A DNA stretch of 64,000 bases from Zanthoxylum bungeanum (taxonomy: Eukaryota; Streptophyta; Magnoliopsida; Sapindales; Rutaceae): contig SKCR01023813.1 of assembly GCA_019454045.1 (NCBI GenBank), positions 248,001 through 312,000 of the forward strand, in the 5' to 3' direction. Made by a program: the position numbers and the translations under genes. A model generated the notes under the pieces. That model ran no database searches and was not told the DNA's origin. It saw only the letters and a program-made list of their open reading frames with translations. Below, piece by piece: positions 46,001 to 58,202 of the stretch (position 1 is the first letter of the stretch; each line of letters starts with the position of its first letter).

Positions 46001-48561
46001 AGGAAAAACTAAAATTTTTAGCTTTTGCGAAACTCAATTTTTGAAAGAAATCATGATTAGTAATCGCAATTTCACATCATTAACCAAACACTTAAAAGTT
46101 GTGTTTTAACCTAAATACAGTTTTGTTATCTCACCACAGGTCAAACCACAATACCAAACAGACCCTATTTTCTTTTCAAATTTTGCATGAAGCCCACTAC
46201 TGGCAATTGCAGCTGCTGGGAGCCAGAAACTTGGTGAATTGTGATAATAATTTTATTATAAACCATATTGTATTATTTTTATAATAATAATAAATTGTAT
46301 TGTATTATAAATTAATAATTCAATATTATTTTATCGAATTAGTCTTGGATTGCAATAAATTAATTCACTATCCACTATAAAATTGGTTATTATAATATTT
46401 AAAATGCATTATTTTTTTCCATTTTTAGTCAGGAATTTATGTTTTTATTTTATATTATAATTATTTTCCGGTGTTTGAATTGAGGCTTCTGCCTCAATCG
46501 CCTCGAGACTGTCCGCCTCGCACCACATATCGAGTTTTCAAACCTTGGTTCAAAGTGGGGGTTGATTTCACAAAGACAGTTTAATTTTTATTGTCCTCCT
46601 ACCCAGTTTCATGTACTCTCAATTGACACACAAATAATATATATTTTTTATCATTACAATTACTGTCAGCGGACTCTATGTTGAGTCCAAATTCCAAAAC
46701 ATAAGCTGAATGCCTTAGAGACTTTCCAATGCAGGAAAATCAAGAGAGAAGAAAATTCAATCAGAACAAAATAAGATAAGCTCACTAAATGCAATGTGAT
46801 TTTGAAACATTATTCCATGGAGTCAAGTCTAATTACCAGAATATCGAATAACTTTAATAATAAAATTTGTGAAACAGCTACCGTTTTTATAATAATAAGG
46901 GCATCCCAAACAGGTTTAGTCCTTTAAATAATGAAGATTCTAGACAGCCAACCGAAATCAATGTAAGCCTAAGCAAACAAGCATGCCATTTATGCACACA
47001 GAATAGAGCATACCTTTTCCTCAGGCTCCTCTTCTTGCTCATTCACAGGATTCTCCTTGTTAGCATCCGCAGCATTTTCCTCTCCAAAAGGCTTCTCAGC
47101 ACTTGTGTTGTTCTCAATTTCAGCAACAGGTTCTTCAGTCTCCCTGATATTGGCAAAACAAGGAATATTATAACAAAAAGGATTATTCACAACATAAAAT
47201 AATCTAAGAGCTCAAAAGAATTAATATCATAGACTGTTTGAAGAGGCAAAATTCTCACGGAGCAATTTCATCTGTTGGAGTTCCCCAATTGCCACGACCA
47301 GCCCCATCACGTTTAAACTCACTCCTGATAAAACATATAAAATCAATAATCAGAATAACAAAAACATCACAATAATCTACCAGCCAGTTGAAGAATAACG
47401 TCTCAAAACAAATGAATACTAACCCACGGCCTGTTCCACTGTGGCGTTCAAATACCCTACGTGGGCGTTCTCCTTCTCTGGATTCTCCATCATTAAAACC
47501 ACCTCGGCGACCACCACGGGGTGCACCATACCCACGTCTTTCAGCGGGATTCCCTGTTTCTCCCTCCTCAAAAGGTCTATATCCTCCAGAAATTCCACTG
47601 TTGCTGCCAAATGTGTTATTACTTGAATCACGACCAAAGCCGCCACGGCCCCCCCCACGGCCAAAGCCATGTCCGCCACCACGGCCACCTCCACGTCCAC
47701 CTTCACTCCTTGACTCCCTCACTGTTTAATAAAGCCACTACATTATTAGATAGGATATAAATGCAAAAAATTTTGAGATACTGATCCAAAAGAACTTGGA
47801 CACTATTAAAAATATCCATCTACCAGTCAACAATTAAATTAAGATACATGAGATGGAATCTTAAATTACTGGAAAGTAAATAGACGCATAAGTTGAAAAA
47901 GATGGACAAAAACAAGACCATAATTTCAGGCATTGGACTAATGAAAACAGCAAAAATGATAAAACACAACAAATTTTATTCCAAAGTTCTAAACTTAATT
48001 AGTGAGTCCTTTATCTTATTCAACACCAATTTTTTTTTTGTTTAATAACAGCCTGAAGCTGTCACAGTATCTGTTTAAAAGCTTATAGCTTTTCTAATGT
48101 AGCACACAACGGAGTAAAATTTGTCTAATGAATAAAATAAAATTATAAAAAAAATTCAATTTTTCATTACAGCTAAACATAAAATGAAAAAAAAAACATA
48201 AATCTCTCCGGTTAAACAATCAAATAACATCATAAATAATTAACAATTTGTATTTCTGTCAATTTTCAGACACTTTCTCGCAAAACAAACAAACAGAAAA
48301 TTGTCCGATAATAGTTTTTATTAGAATCAATACAACCAACAAAAAGAATAGAGTTGATAATAGAATATGCTAACCGGCTTGAGCGGGAGGAAGTGGCTTG
48401 GTGGGAAACTTAGACGGCGCCGGCTTGTTAGCGGTCTGACCTTGAGATGGAGAGGGCTTCTTCGTCTTCTCAGAAACCTTGGGCGCTCCAGCGACGACGA
48501 GTTGACTTGGGTCTTCGTTATCATTGTCACCCAGTAGATCAAAAGGGTTCAAGCTCGCCAT
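43018..48561 (-). CDS. RGGA: RGG-repeat nuclear RNA-binding protein (RGGA-like; 7 exons, 359 aa)
   Basis: Minus-strand exons: 48561-48375, 47721-47424, 47324-47259, 47143-47014, 44129-43968, 43872-43816 and 43197-43018 (1080 nt with stop, GT-AG introns, frame closed). An N-terminal Stm1-like MASLNPFDLLGDNDNEDP is followed by a Lys/Pro-rich stretch. A Gly-Arg block (residues 69-93), a central HABP4/PAI-RBP1-type region (about 140-285, with EEYEKVLEERRKALLALK) and a C-terminal RGRGRGRGSRGGYGG before a short tail follow. Length is close to Arabidopsis RGGA (about 355 aa). The family binds RNA through RGG motifs, associates with ribosomes or nuclear RNA and, in Arabidopsis, affects salt and drought responses. 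The start Met is the first in the Stm1-like motif. Intron 4 (44130-47013) is unusually long and holds transposons. Confidence 0.95.
44504..45670. mobile_element. hAT-type MITE with a nested element, in RGGA intron 4
   Basis: Ends are TAGGGGTATTCAC and GTGAACACCCCTA; flanks ATGGTAAC and ATGGTGAC form an 8-bp TSD with one mismatch. The arms are rich in ACCCG/CGGGT words. It is 1167 bp, but about 748 bp of this is a second insertion (44864-45611), leaving a MITE of about 419 bp. It is intronic, more than 300 bp from either exon. Confidence 0.85.
44864..45611. mobile_element. TIR element with GGCGCGCC-rich ends nested in the MITE
   Basis: Terminal CAGTGTTATTAAAGGC and the inverted partner GCCTTTGATAACACTG. 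Both ends are filled with AGGCGC/GCGCCT words (44880-44935 and 45468-45600) around an AT-rich core with no ORF above 80 codons. An ACCGAC direct repeat flanks it at slightly offset positions, so the TSD length is uncertain and the superfamily is not assigned. Confidence 0.7.
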
Positions 48562-49384
48562 TTTATTTCGATGATTCTGGAAACCGCTGATGACAAAACT
48601 TCAAAATTTCACACCACGAGACCCCCTTTTATTGCTTATTCAAAGCCATCATATAATCTAATCTAAAATTCTATGAGAGATGATGTGTTTGGAAACACAG
48701 AAAATTTGAGAGAATGAACAGAGGATGAAATAAGCCCTGGCCAATGCGGCAGAGAGGAAGTAAGAGAACGGCTTGACCTAATCTTAAAAACCCTACAACT
48801 ACAAGTGTGTTTGCCCACGGGTGGGCTTATTTTAACGTGTTTGCTGTTGTTTTTTTTGGGCCGCTTGATGTGAATATTTTATTATTGTGATTATTTAAAT
48901 TGGTGCTTCTAATTTTGCTTCGGAATTGGGATATTTTGGGATGATTCGGTTGTTTTTGAGTTAGATGAAGCATCATCTTATACGCAGTCCGATCTCATTT
49001 GCATTCAATATCGTATTTATCTCGAATGGATTTGGATTCGTTGATGTGAGCTTTTGTGGTTTCCTGTAGAAACCTAATATTAACTATAAAATGTAATACT
49101 ATTATGTTTTAACTTTTAATAAGTTTGGCAGTCTCTAAAAGACTTGATATATGCATGGATATTTAGGTTATTTGACACTGATAATTACATTAAAATCCCC
49201 GAATGATTGAAAATGCGTGAAATATATAAATCAAAGGATCGTAAATTATATTCAATCAAGTTATAACGATCTTTATACTGATTAAAAAAATCTAAACGTA
49301 TATAGTACAATCATTTGAGTGAATATTTGATGAAAGAATGATATATAAATGATCTTACCTACCCATGCGTATTCATTAGAAAGT
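48562..49384. other. Intergenic DNA and RGGA promoter side
   Basis: The first 250 bp would be the RGGA 5' leader and promoter (minus strand). The rest is AT-rich with no ORF or repeat structure that I can name. Confidence 0.5.
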
Positions 49385-50316
49385 CTTAATCTAGACTTGC
49401 TATTATAGCAGTATATGTCGATGACATTAACTTAATTGGAACTCCTGAAGAGCTTCTAAAAAGTACTAAATATTTGAAAAGATAATTTGAAATGAAAGAC
49501 TTGGGAAAAATGAAATATTATATCGGCTTGCAGATCGAGTATAAAACTAACGGAGTATTTATCCATTAGTTTGTATATATTAAGAAGATTCTAAAATGCT
49601 TCAACATGGATAATGTTCATCCATTAAGTACTCATATGGTAGTCTGATCTCTCAATCCTAAAAAGGATCCATTTTGTCTTAAAGAAGATAATGAAGAAAT
49701 ATTTGGTTCGGAAGTACATATCTTAGTACAATTGGTGTCTTACAATATTTAGCTCAATGCACTTGACCGGATATTGTATTCTCGTTAAATTTTTTGACAA
49801 GATTTAGCTATGCGCCAACTCGACGACATTGGAATGGTGACAAACATATCTTCCATTATCTTTATGGGACTAAAGACTTGTGATTGTTTTATTCAAATGA
49901 ACTAACACAAAATCCAAGTCTAGATGGTTGTACTGATGTAGGATACCTCTCTGATCCTCATAAGGCAAGTTCACATATAGGCAAACAGAGAATGTATATA
50001 GTTAATGTCACTTATCCATCACATTCAAAATCCCATGCAACTTGAACTCCGCTACAAATATTCCTACAGTGATATATGAAAATAATGTTGTCTGTATTGC
50101 AGAAATTAGAGGAGAGTACATCAAGAGAGACAAAACTAAGCCCATGTCACCAAAATTCTTCTATATTTATGAACTCCAGTGGAGCACACAAATTGATGAC
50201 AAACAAATATATTCAACCAATAACTTTACAGACTTATTTACGAAAGCTATACCGACATCAACATTTGAGAAACTTATATATAGTATTGCCATGCATCGAC
50301 TTACTAAATTATCTTG
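49385..50316 (+). pseudogene. pol: Ty1/copia RT and RNase H remnant
   Basis: Degenerate frames read IIAVYVDDINLIG (RT catalytic YVDD) at about 49403-49441, then MKDLGKMKYYIGLQIEY, STHMV and LNPKKDPF. The RNase H end follows (50042-50316) with PKFFYIYELQ, STNNFTDLFTKAIP and F-x-KL. Several stops and frameshifts occur. The gag, protease and integrase parts are absent. Its 3' LTR follows at 50517. Confidence 0.85.
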
Positions 50317-50516
50317 ATAATATCTTTTGAGGATGAGCATTTCATCAGGGAAAGCGTATTCATTGACATGACAAGTTACAGTTAGATAAAAGCGCATTGT
50401 ACTTTTTTTCCTTCAACCAAGTTTTGTTCCACTGGGTTTTATTGGCAAGGTTTTAATAAGACAATGTTTGGTTGGATAATTATCGTAAAATTTAAGTGAT
50501 ATGTCTTAATGGGGAG

Positions 50517-50720
50517 TGTTGTCAATAATGTGGTCTCTTACTTTAATATTAACAAATTTAGTTTATCATACATTGCTTATGGATAACAATCTTAACCCAA
50601 TCTCACCCTATAAATAAAGAGCATCTCTTGTAATTTATAATTTAGAATTAATAAGAAAAGCCTGTAGCTTTACCATGTACTCACTTCTTTTATTTCTCTC
50701 TAAGATTATAAAAGTTGAGC
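50517..50720 (+). repeat. Copia 3' LTR start
   Basis: TGTTGTCAATAATGTGG directly follows an AATGGGGAG polypurine tract at 50508-50516. It contains a TATA-like TATAAATAAAG (50611-50621). The right end is uncertain. The partner LTR was not found. Confidence 0.55.
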
Positions 50721-50885
50721 ACAAAAAAGAAAACATTAGATCCAAATTTATCTCTTACGAATTCATGGGAAAAACTTATCATTAAAAATCGATTTATAAG
50801 GAGAAAAATGATTTGTAAGGAGAAAGAGACAAATAGACTGCAAGATTCCATCATGTTTCATAATGTGTTGTCTATGATACCATTG

Positions 50886-50910
50886 TTATGAATTTAAGAG
50901 AAGAAATTAT
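50886..50910 (-). repeat. Fragment of a minus-strand copia LTR with PBS
   Basis: On the minus strand AATTCATAACA is followed by ATGGTATCATAGAC (about 50872-50885), a diverged initiator-Met PBS. This suggests the solo LTR landed inside another copia LTR. The continuation at 53692-53878 cannot be verified. Confidence 0.4.
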
Positions 50911-53691
50911 TGTTAGGATTGGTGATCGGAGCGTCAATTCGGATCATATTTATGTCCGATTTATGAATACGAGTAGTACTTTTTTCCATAATATTACTTA
51001 TTTATGGTTGCACCTCTTGTCTTTTATTATATATATATTAAATCTAATTCATTAGATTGAACCTAAATCATGTTTAGTGATATATATATTAGACAAAGAC
51101 CCGATAATATATAATGTAGTGCACAATTACAACGTAGCTTGTAATTGACATTGGGAAGTGTCACTACTAGAAATATATTATCAAATTAAGCTTCTGGTCA
51201 AGATTTACTGGCACGGGTCGGTTAGTAAAATCTGTTGAGACCAGTACATGTCGTATATCAAATTTGGTCCGTTGATTTATCCCAATGAACCATGAGTCTC
51301 GGGAGACTCGTATAGACGTGTATGTGTTTATTTGATAAACACTGAATGACTCACCAAAGATTACCTAATAGATGGTACACCAACGTCAATAGGAATCTTC
51401 TCGGGTTGAGTAGCATAGTGATTCTTTGACTTGAGATATCATTGTGGATATATGAGTTATCTTCCACACTTAGATGGTAGTCATGTCACCGATCTATTAA
51501 GATCAGACATCCGTCTGTTCGTTGGGTGTGGACTCATGCTCATGACATCCTCTGTGTATCAAGATAGGATCTGTCAGTCCTGTGTACATGGCATAAGTAT
51601 TCATAATATGATTAACAGTCTGTTAAATCCGTGGTCGTGGTATACTTCGGAAGTAAGTTCCGAGTATTATTTAGAAGATTTCTAATAGATACGTCGACAA
51701 TATCATACCTATAGACATTTGATATTATATCTATATCTCTGGGATAATCTGGATACCTGTCACAAAAGGATTATACGTATGCAATGACTTTGACCTGTAT
51801 GATTCATCGAGTTTATCTGTGGTCGTCATAATTTACGGTTGGGTGAATTATGGACGTGAAATTGAATTTTGTGATGGATATGCCTGAATCTAGATAATCT
51901 CACTAATGAAATATATTCGTAAAGCATTATGGCAACTTTTATGAATAATGAAGATTATTTATAAATCATTTAACCGTTAAAACGAAAAATACATGCAAAT
52001 GGACCTAATTGTCATTTCCTAATTAATGTGTATTTGTATTTAATATTTGATATTATTAAATACACATTAAATAATTGTCAAATTATGATATTTGACATAT
52101 ATCATTAATATATGTATTTTGATTATTTAATGTAAATATAATACATATATTTAAGATATTTGTATAATTATTTAAATGTTAAATGATTAAAGTAATTATT
52201 TTATAAATATCTTTTACATAATTAATGGTTAGGAAATGGCACCATTTGATTGGTAACACTTGTTAAATTACTTTTTGGTAAATGTTATCATTTAGAACAA
52301 GTAACTAATCAAATGAAAATGAAATGAAATTGAAATGAAATTAACAAAAATCTTGTATTTATTTTTCTCACATTCACGCCCAATTGAGGAAAATATATAA
52401 GGATTTTTTGTTTGATTTTCTTTCAAGCAATACAAGTTACTAATTATTTACTAAGTAAAGTTTGAGAGAAAATTGAAGAACAAAAGAGAAAAGCTTGGGA
52501 AAAATTTGATTTTGTAAGTATTTTCTTATTTTCTTCAACTTGAAAATTGTTTTCATGTTTCTAAGCTTCAATATGTGTTGCTTAGAATTTTCTCTACTCT
52601 TTACTTATGTAAATTAATTGATTAGAAACTTGTTGGAAAGATGTTGCATGTGTGTGTGAACAAAGTATGCTTATAATTGGTTATTAAGCATTCTTTTGAT
52701 TAATTAGGAATCAAGTTGTCATTCTAGAATTTTAAGGTCACTTATTTATGACCTAAAATTGTTTTTGGGTTGTTTCATGATGGTGAGACTTGTTTGATGT
52801 GGTAAAGATTGGATTAAAGTATTGAATTTGTTTAATTTGATGTATTTTATCAATTTGAAGAAATTTTAAAATTAGGGTTCATAACCATTTCCAAATTTGG
52901 GGATTTTTTATATATATGGTGTATTATGATGTATATATGATTTAAAATAAATTTGAGATTGATTGAATTTGATCTTGACTTGTTTTGAACAAGAAATGCT
53001 AAAATGAAAAACCTAGAAATTTCTGGGGCTTCTCGACAATTTGATAAAAATTTGGATTTTATGTTGCAATTTATATTTTCATATATTAGACATGTATAAA
53101 TCATTTTGAGATTGATTTGGAATCACTTAAATATGTATTTGACAATTTGAGGACCAAAATGATCAAAATGCAAAGTTATGGGGTTAATTCGGCAATTATA
53201 AAAAATTTGATTTCTTGGTTTAGAATTTCAGATTTTATGTGTTGAGTAATTAAAATAAATAAGTTTATTTTAATTGCCCAAGAAAAATAATTATTGGAAA
53301 TTGATTCGGAGTGAAAATACGCGAAAATGACGAAAAAGGCGTTACCGGGTAATGGTTGCCCAAACAGTGAACTGGTCACTGTTCGGGTAGCCCACAAACT
53401 GTCCAAATATTTTTGGGGCTGACCTGGGCAGTCCCCATGTGCATTGGTCGGCCGGTTCGACCGGAAACGCGTTTTATGCTATTTTGCGGAAAAATATTTT
53501 CGAAAAAGTTTCGCGGTGTTTCTATATTATTTATGTCATTATTCGATATCGAATAAATATGTGTAGGTGAAATATCAATGAATTATTAATATTGGATATT
53601 GAATAATTTATTCGTAAGTTTAAAAATTTTAAATGATAATTTCGCCCGAACCGCGCTCATTCCGTTGCGCCGCCCTGATAAAACCCCAACA
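50911..53691 (+). repeat. Solo LTR of a long-LTR copia family (2781 bp)
   Basis: Starts TGTTAGGATTGGTGATCGG and ends ACCCCAACA, with a perfect 5-bp TSD ATTAT (50906-50910 and 53692-53696). It shares the order of blocks with the LTRs of C and H (for example GTAATTGACATTGGGAAG near 51135, CATGAGTCTCGGGAGACTCG near 51290, TCGGCCGGTTCGACCGG near 53447). No internal domain, PBS or second LTR is present. It is a product of LTR-LTR recombination. Confidence 0.9.
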
Positions 53692-53878
53692 ATTATCACG
53701 GCCCAAAACCTGGGCTAGTGGCGATTCGGGAAATCCACATAGATTGAAAATTTCATGTTGTCATACATACTATTTGAATAATTTATTCTATATTTCATAG
53801 TATCGGAATCACCATTAAACATAACTGACGACAAAGTAAATACAATTCAAAATTAAAGAAAAAATTTTGTATCATCAT
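53692..53878. other. Short spacer between solo LTR and element J
   Basis: AT-rich, no ORF. It may continue the copia LTR fragment seen at 50886-50910. Confidence 0.4.
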
Positions 53879-56653
53879 TGTTGATAGTGGTTTTTACCCC
53901 GAGAAAGGTTCAAGTATCGATGATGGGTATGATAAAAATTTTACTTAGCCAAAAATAAATGGCAAAGACCCAAGAGCCTGGAAGGAGATTGGGTTTTTAC
54001 AGAGAGACCCGACCTAGTGGTACATAGGAGTTCTCCTAAGAACAAGAGCATCGTGAATGATGAAGCAAGTTGGGGTACCGACCCGACCACTGTTGACTTG
54101 AGGTTTCCTAAGAATGTGTAGGAAGCGACCCAATGAGGACATTTTCTGAAGAGATAAATGAAGCTTTTATTAGTATCATCTGTCTCGGTGTGTCGACTTC
54201 ATGAATAAAGATGAGATCATAGGCCGACCGGTACTAAGGTCGTGTGATATATGCCATAAGTAGGAATGAGTGCTTCTAGAAGGCTAATGATGACTATGGA
54301 AAAATAACAATTCTCATTGGAAGTAGCTCCTGTCAGCCGCCATAGGCCGATAGTAGAATAATGGTAGAGCAGAGCCGCCATAGGCCGCCAGAGATCGCCA
54401 TAAGCCTGTCAGTTGCAGAGAAATAAACTATTGGCCAGATAATGGTCGTTGAAGAGAGTTATGGTGGTGGAATAGTGAATTTGGAAGCCTATATAAATAG
54501 GTTGAAGTCTCAGATTCAGAGGTTATCATTTTTCACATTTCATTACTTAAAAAAAATAAAACTCAAGAACTAGAGATAGATAGAGAAAAATGGTTAGTTA
54601 CCCGACCATTTGAGAAAATTATAATGGGATTGTGTAAGACCTGATGTGTTCAATCACTTAAAGAGTTCATTTCCCCATTTGTAGCTTGGGTCGGTTTTGA
54701 CCCAGAGCAGTAATAAAATATCATCATTTCTCCCGTGGACGTAGGTAGGAACCACTCTCCGCCAAACTATGCAATCTCTGTATTTATTTTGTCTACTTGC
54801 TATGTTTGCTTTGGTTCCCAACTAACCAAACAAATTCACTGCTGAATGAGGTTTATTCGAGAGATAATTTCACATATTACCTTTGGAATGAAAAACAATC
54901 GTCAATAGTTGGTGTTGTCGGTAGGGATTAGTAAAATATAATACAACACATTAAGGCGATGGTAAAAGATGAGAATCATAGAGCTCTAGAGGCTCAACGG
55001 TGGAGTAGATGAAAAATATGGATGAGAGTATTTGCTTAGAAATGGAGAAAGTCAAAGAGGATAAGGAGGCAACCTAAGCCTATTATGAAGATAATGATGG
55101 AAAATATAGAGAAGTTAGAGAAGATATAATGAAAGTAGGCTCATGCGGGCCCTAGTCGCGGGAAGAAGGAAATTTCTAGCAGGAAAAAACCAGTGGGTGG
55201 AGAAGAGAAACGATAGATTGGAAGAAAAAATCCCCATAAGGTCAGGTCGATTGTCGTGGCCAGTGGAGGAGCCCGATGAGAGACATGGCGACAGGCGAAC
55301 CCCTAAATCATCCAGTAACAGCCTCTGTTTTGGGGAGAGTGACCTGGACCAATATAAGAGATGAGGGTATAGAGATCCAAATGAGAGGAAATACCACTCT
55401 CAGAGAATAGAGTATGAGGAAGCCTCCAGCAGAGGCTAGAAGGATACCGATGGCCACCTTCGGGATTGGTTCCAACTAGAGATAAGACGATATGAGATAA
55501 GCACGTGAGGAGGTGCTCGAGATGATAAAAAAAGAAGACGACATCTTCATCTATTAAAGAAGTATTAGAACTGGAGTTCCCGATGAGGTTTTTTATGCTT
55601 GTATTGGACATCTATAAGGGTAATATAAACTCTAAGTCCCATGTTAAGAAATTCATCCTACTCATAGAGATCCAAAGCATGATCGATGAAGCAATTTGCA
55701 AAGTTTTCCCACTTATATTGGGAGGATCAGCTACCTTATGGTTCATGAATCTGACTCATGGGAGTATCAGGAATTTCTCCCAGTTGACGATATCTTTTGT
55801 GGGCCACTTCAAAGAGGTGTGTGCACCTAGGAAAATAATTGGGTTACTAAGGACGATAAAATAGTGTGACGATGAGCCGTTGAAGAACTTCATAGACAGA
55901 TACCACAACCTGATATTAGAAGTGGGGGGTGTGAGTCCCCAGAGGCGTTGGAAAGCTTTAAGGGAGCACTGAAGGTTGGGAGATTGTGGTCTCACCTCCA
56001 ATAATATTTACAGAGGAGGATGCTCAAGGGGTGAGTTATCCTTATGGTGACGCACTGATAATCAAGTTCAACATCAGCAGGTTGGAGGTAGACAAAATAC
56101 CGGTTGACCCTAGTAGCGACGTGGACATCATATCCAATGAACCATTGAATAGGTTGGGAGTGGAGTTTGCTACTTTGATCCAGGATACAATCCTTTTGTA
56201 AGGGTTTGAGAGATCTACAATTGTTCCACTAGGTTGGGTACAATTACAATGACCATTGGGACAACCTCTCATACTCATATTATAATGATGAATTTCATTG
56301 TGGTAGATTGTCTGAGTAGCTACCATGTGATTTTGGGGAGGCCTTTCATGATGAAATGAATGGCATATATGTCGAGCTACTACTTGAAGTTGAATTTCCC
56401 GACCAGTGATAAGGTCGGGGTGGTTTGCGGTACCTAGAAAGTGGCCAAGAGCTATTTCGCAGCCATATCCAAAGAGACCCTATGGATTTATGATCTAGCA
56501 TGGTAGAAGATGAAGGAATGAGAATGGGATGAAGTTGAAGTGGAGTCCGTCGATCCCCAAACCGAGGACCCCACTCAGTATGGATGAGCTGGAGAGGAGC
56601 TAGAGTTAGTGGAGCTCTTAGGCTCAAAGAAGGTAGTCAAGGTCGGGGTCGGG
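53879..56653 (+). mobile_element. Decayed Ty3/gypsy element J, relative of D
   Basis: The 5' LTR at 53879-54907 (TGTTGATAGTGG...CGTCAATA) is followed by a diverged PBS TGGTGTTGTCGGTAGGGA (54910-54927). Gag and protease pieces follow on the plus strand. The right part is cut by the Athila LTR fragment at 56654. The same architecture as D, in opposite orientation and far more decayed, marks an older copy or sister family. Confidence 0.82.
54950..56640 (+). pseudogene. gag: Gag-protease pseudogene of element J
   Basis: Capsid region at about 55583-55864: DEAICKVFPLILGGSATLWF, then GSIRNFSQLTISFVGHFKE, matching D's gag. A TAG at 55861 interrupts it. At about 55985-56000 the frame jumps from the end of the capsid region (RLWSHL) directly into IIFTEEDAQGVSYPYGDALI, omitting roughly 190 codons present in D. 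The protease core reads DKIPVDPSSDVDIIS, with D-P-S where D-T/S-G is expected. Multiple stops occur; it is non-functional. Confidence 0.8.
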
Positions 56654-57892
56654 TGATCGGCGTGATCACACACGTATAACTAGGGGTGGCAATTTGGGTC
56701 AGAATTTGTTTATTCGTTCAATTCGATTCGCTTTAAAGCGAATACAGGTTTGAAAAAATGGATTCGTTTAATAAATGGGTCAATTCGATTCGATTCGTTT
56801 ATTAAACGAATCGAATACTAATTTAAGCTCATTGATTCGTTTATTCATTTAGGATTCATTTTATTATTTTTATTTACTAGTTCTTGTTAATTTTCAATTA
56901 AGATTCGAGAAATTATAGCTAATTATCATAGAAAAAGTAATATTTTCGATATTTGGTGAGATATTTTTAGTAAATATATTAATTACATATTTCATATGTA
57001 TATATTTATGAAGAACTAATGTAAATCAAGTGTGGTAAATTATTTTATTAAATAATATCATTGACTAAACGAATATTCGTATTCGATTCGTTTAATAAAC
57101 GAATCGAATACAAATCCTGATATTAGGATTCATTTAATAAACGAATCGAATACGAATCCATCATATTTTGATTCGATTCGTTTAGGATTCGTTATAAATT
57201 CGATTCGTTGATTCGTTTTGTCACCCCTACGTATAACGCAAGTGCATGTATCGTTCAAGTAGTATAAAATGTATCGATCCCATGAGGATTTAATACCTAA
57301 GCTATTAATTTATGAAGCCAAATATTTATGAGTATCTAATAGATTGGTTGTTTGATTGGATGATGACTTTAAACTAAAACAAGTAAATAAAATAGTGTGA
57401 AAGTGAATTAAAGGTAAAATCAATATTATTAAACTATCTAGGGTTGTGAATCCTTCCAATATCTTTTAAAGATGAAGTGGTTATCTCATATTTGTGCAAT
57501 ATATTGGTTTACTAACCTTGAACACGAAATTATGCAAAAGCCTATGTCAATGGTCAGATGCAAATACCCAGTGTAACTCAATTAATCATATGTCTATGTT
57601 AACCAAGTTACCTGAATTCATTAAGATTAAGTTCCAATTGTGGCTACCCCCGCCCGACAGGTATATGTCTATCCTGGAAGGAAATCTATTAAGGGTTATC
57701 TATCCTTAAGGAAGATCGTGGGCTATTAAGTCAAAGGCTGAAACCTAAAATTCATTCGTCAAGTTTATTTTAAGTTTACCACATCAATCTTATTAATGAC
57801 CAGTTAACAAGAAGCATTAAGTTTAAGACTTAATAAATAAACCTTTATATTACCCAAGACATGAAATAACCCCTTATAAACTGGTGATATTC
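56654..57892 (-). repeat. Inverted Athila LTR fragment carrying a MITE
   Basis: On the minus strand the right part matches the 3' portion of the LTRs of A and F, including the block around CCCCCGCCCGACAGGTATA (57644-57662). It ends CGCCGATCA at 56654. The MITE at 56681-57229 splits it. At 57892 it stops inside the LTR and is fused to a plus-strand Athila 3' end, which marks a rearrangement. Confidence 0.82.
56681..57229. mobile_element. hAT MITE (549 bp), deletion derivative of the 8936-13135 family
   Basis: Ends are TAGGGGTGGCAA and TTGTCACCCCTA with a perfect 8-bp TSD CGTATAAC (56673-56680 and 57230-57237). The first 130 bp nearly match the left end of the 4.2-kb hAT element, including the palindrome ATTCGCTTTAAAGCGAAT and the AACGAAT words. 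There is no coding capacity. Confidence 0.95.
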
Positions 57893-58202
57893 GAGTAGAA
57901 ATTTCACATGTTTAGTCACTAACTTCTTTATTATCTTTTCTCTTGTTTTTTTTCTTTTGTGTGCATTAGTTTCACTATCTTTTTACTTTTATCAAACGTT
58001 TGTGGGTATCGTTGCTGTAAACCTTCACGAGACTACAACTCATCCACTAGGGACACTTAGGGGTTTAAAGGCTTGTTGCATATGCTAAATGAAACCGTGA
58101 TCCCTACGAAAGTGGCTTAGCTTAATTTTATTTTAAAGATGTTTATGTTATTTTATTTTATTGTTTTGCTCGAGGACTAGCAAAATGTTAGGTTTGGGGG
58201 TG
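57893..58202 (+). mobile_element. 3' internal end of an Athila-type element, with polypurine tract
   Basis: Matches 63665-63998 closely and is followed directly by an LTR. TTAGGTTTGGGGGTG (58188-58202) is the polypurine tract. The upstream part of this element is missing. Confidence 0.85.

Noticed and set aside
47388..47729. 113-codon proline-rich plus-strand ORF
   Set aside because: It is the antisense shadow of the Gly/Arg-rich exon 2 of the RGGA-like gene.
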